From an uncultured Paraprevotella sp. (GTDB lineage Bacteria > Bacteroidota > Bacteroidia > Bacteroidales > Bacteroidaceae), in assembly GCA_944321365.1 (NCBI GenBank), contig CALULA010000020.1:1-35531 (forward strand): a DNA stretch of 35,531 bases, written 5' to 3'. How positions within the stretch are numbered: the first letter of the stretch is position 1; every line of letters starts with the position of its first letter. Below the pieces are notes generated by a model, which was given only the letters and a program-made list of their open reading frames with translations, searched no databases and was not told the origin of the DNA. The position numbers and the translations under genes were made by a program. This document shows positions 35,526 through 35,531 of the stretch, in pieces.

Positions 35526-35531
35526 CTTTAA

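Overview
The window looks like chromosomal DNA of a Bacteroidales gut or oral commensal, most likely Bacteroidaceae. Four things point there. Promoters fit the Bacteroidetes sigma-ABfr pattern TTTG-N19/20-TAnnTTTG, with good examples at 153-183, 3937-3967, 16535-16566 and 27120-27150. The gene order rimP-nusA-infB-cvpA followed by sufB-sufC-sufD-sufS is, as I recall, common in Bacteroides. There are two BspA-type leucine-rich-repeat surface proteins. There is also a TlpA/DUF4369-like lipoprotein and a MecI/BlaI-M56 pair. No species call is possible from the sequence alone.

Layout. 1-5170: tRNA-Leu(CAA), an exported nitroreductase-like lipoprotein, mannose-1-phosphate guanylyltransferase, a greA-HIT operon whose leader carries a terminator-like hairpin, and a lipoprotein with a thioredoxin fold that has lost its CxxC. 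5371-7590: pnp. 8064-10667: a three-gene operon of a BlaI-type repressor, an M56 (BlaR1-like) membrane metallopeptidase and a lipoprotein; the last two share a C-terminal domain. 10723-10989: two tRNA-Asn(GTT) genes made by a 100-bp tandem duplication. 11264-13917: a decayed BspA-like gene on the minus strand (one-base frameshift, no signal peptide). 14441-16494: an S41 (CtpA-like) protease and a translationally coupled small membrane protein.

16535-26634 is the conserved core: RimP (30S maturation), NusA (elongation and termination), IF2 (initiation) and CvpA, then the SufBCDS iron-sulfur cluster assembly genes, the last three overlapping by 4 bp. A 57-aa HicB-like gene on the minus strand (26758-26931) follows a strong terminator. 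27246-29059 holds a periplasmic thioredoxin-domain protein and RNase HII. 29495-32464 is an intact 989-aa BspA-like protein. It shares a nearly identical 475-bp block and a related ~270-bp upstream region with the decayed copy, which suggests duplication plus gene conversion.

The right edge (32533-35330, minus strand) is the best candidate for something undescribed. It is a very tight cassette of a PD-(D/E)XK nuclease-like protein, a 64-aa DUF4236 protein and a 499-aa membrane protein, with only one base between consecutive genes. A roughly 100-bp imperfect palindrome lies just upstream of it, at the window edge.
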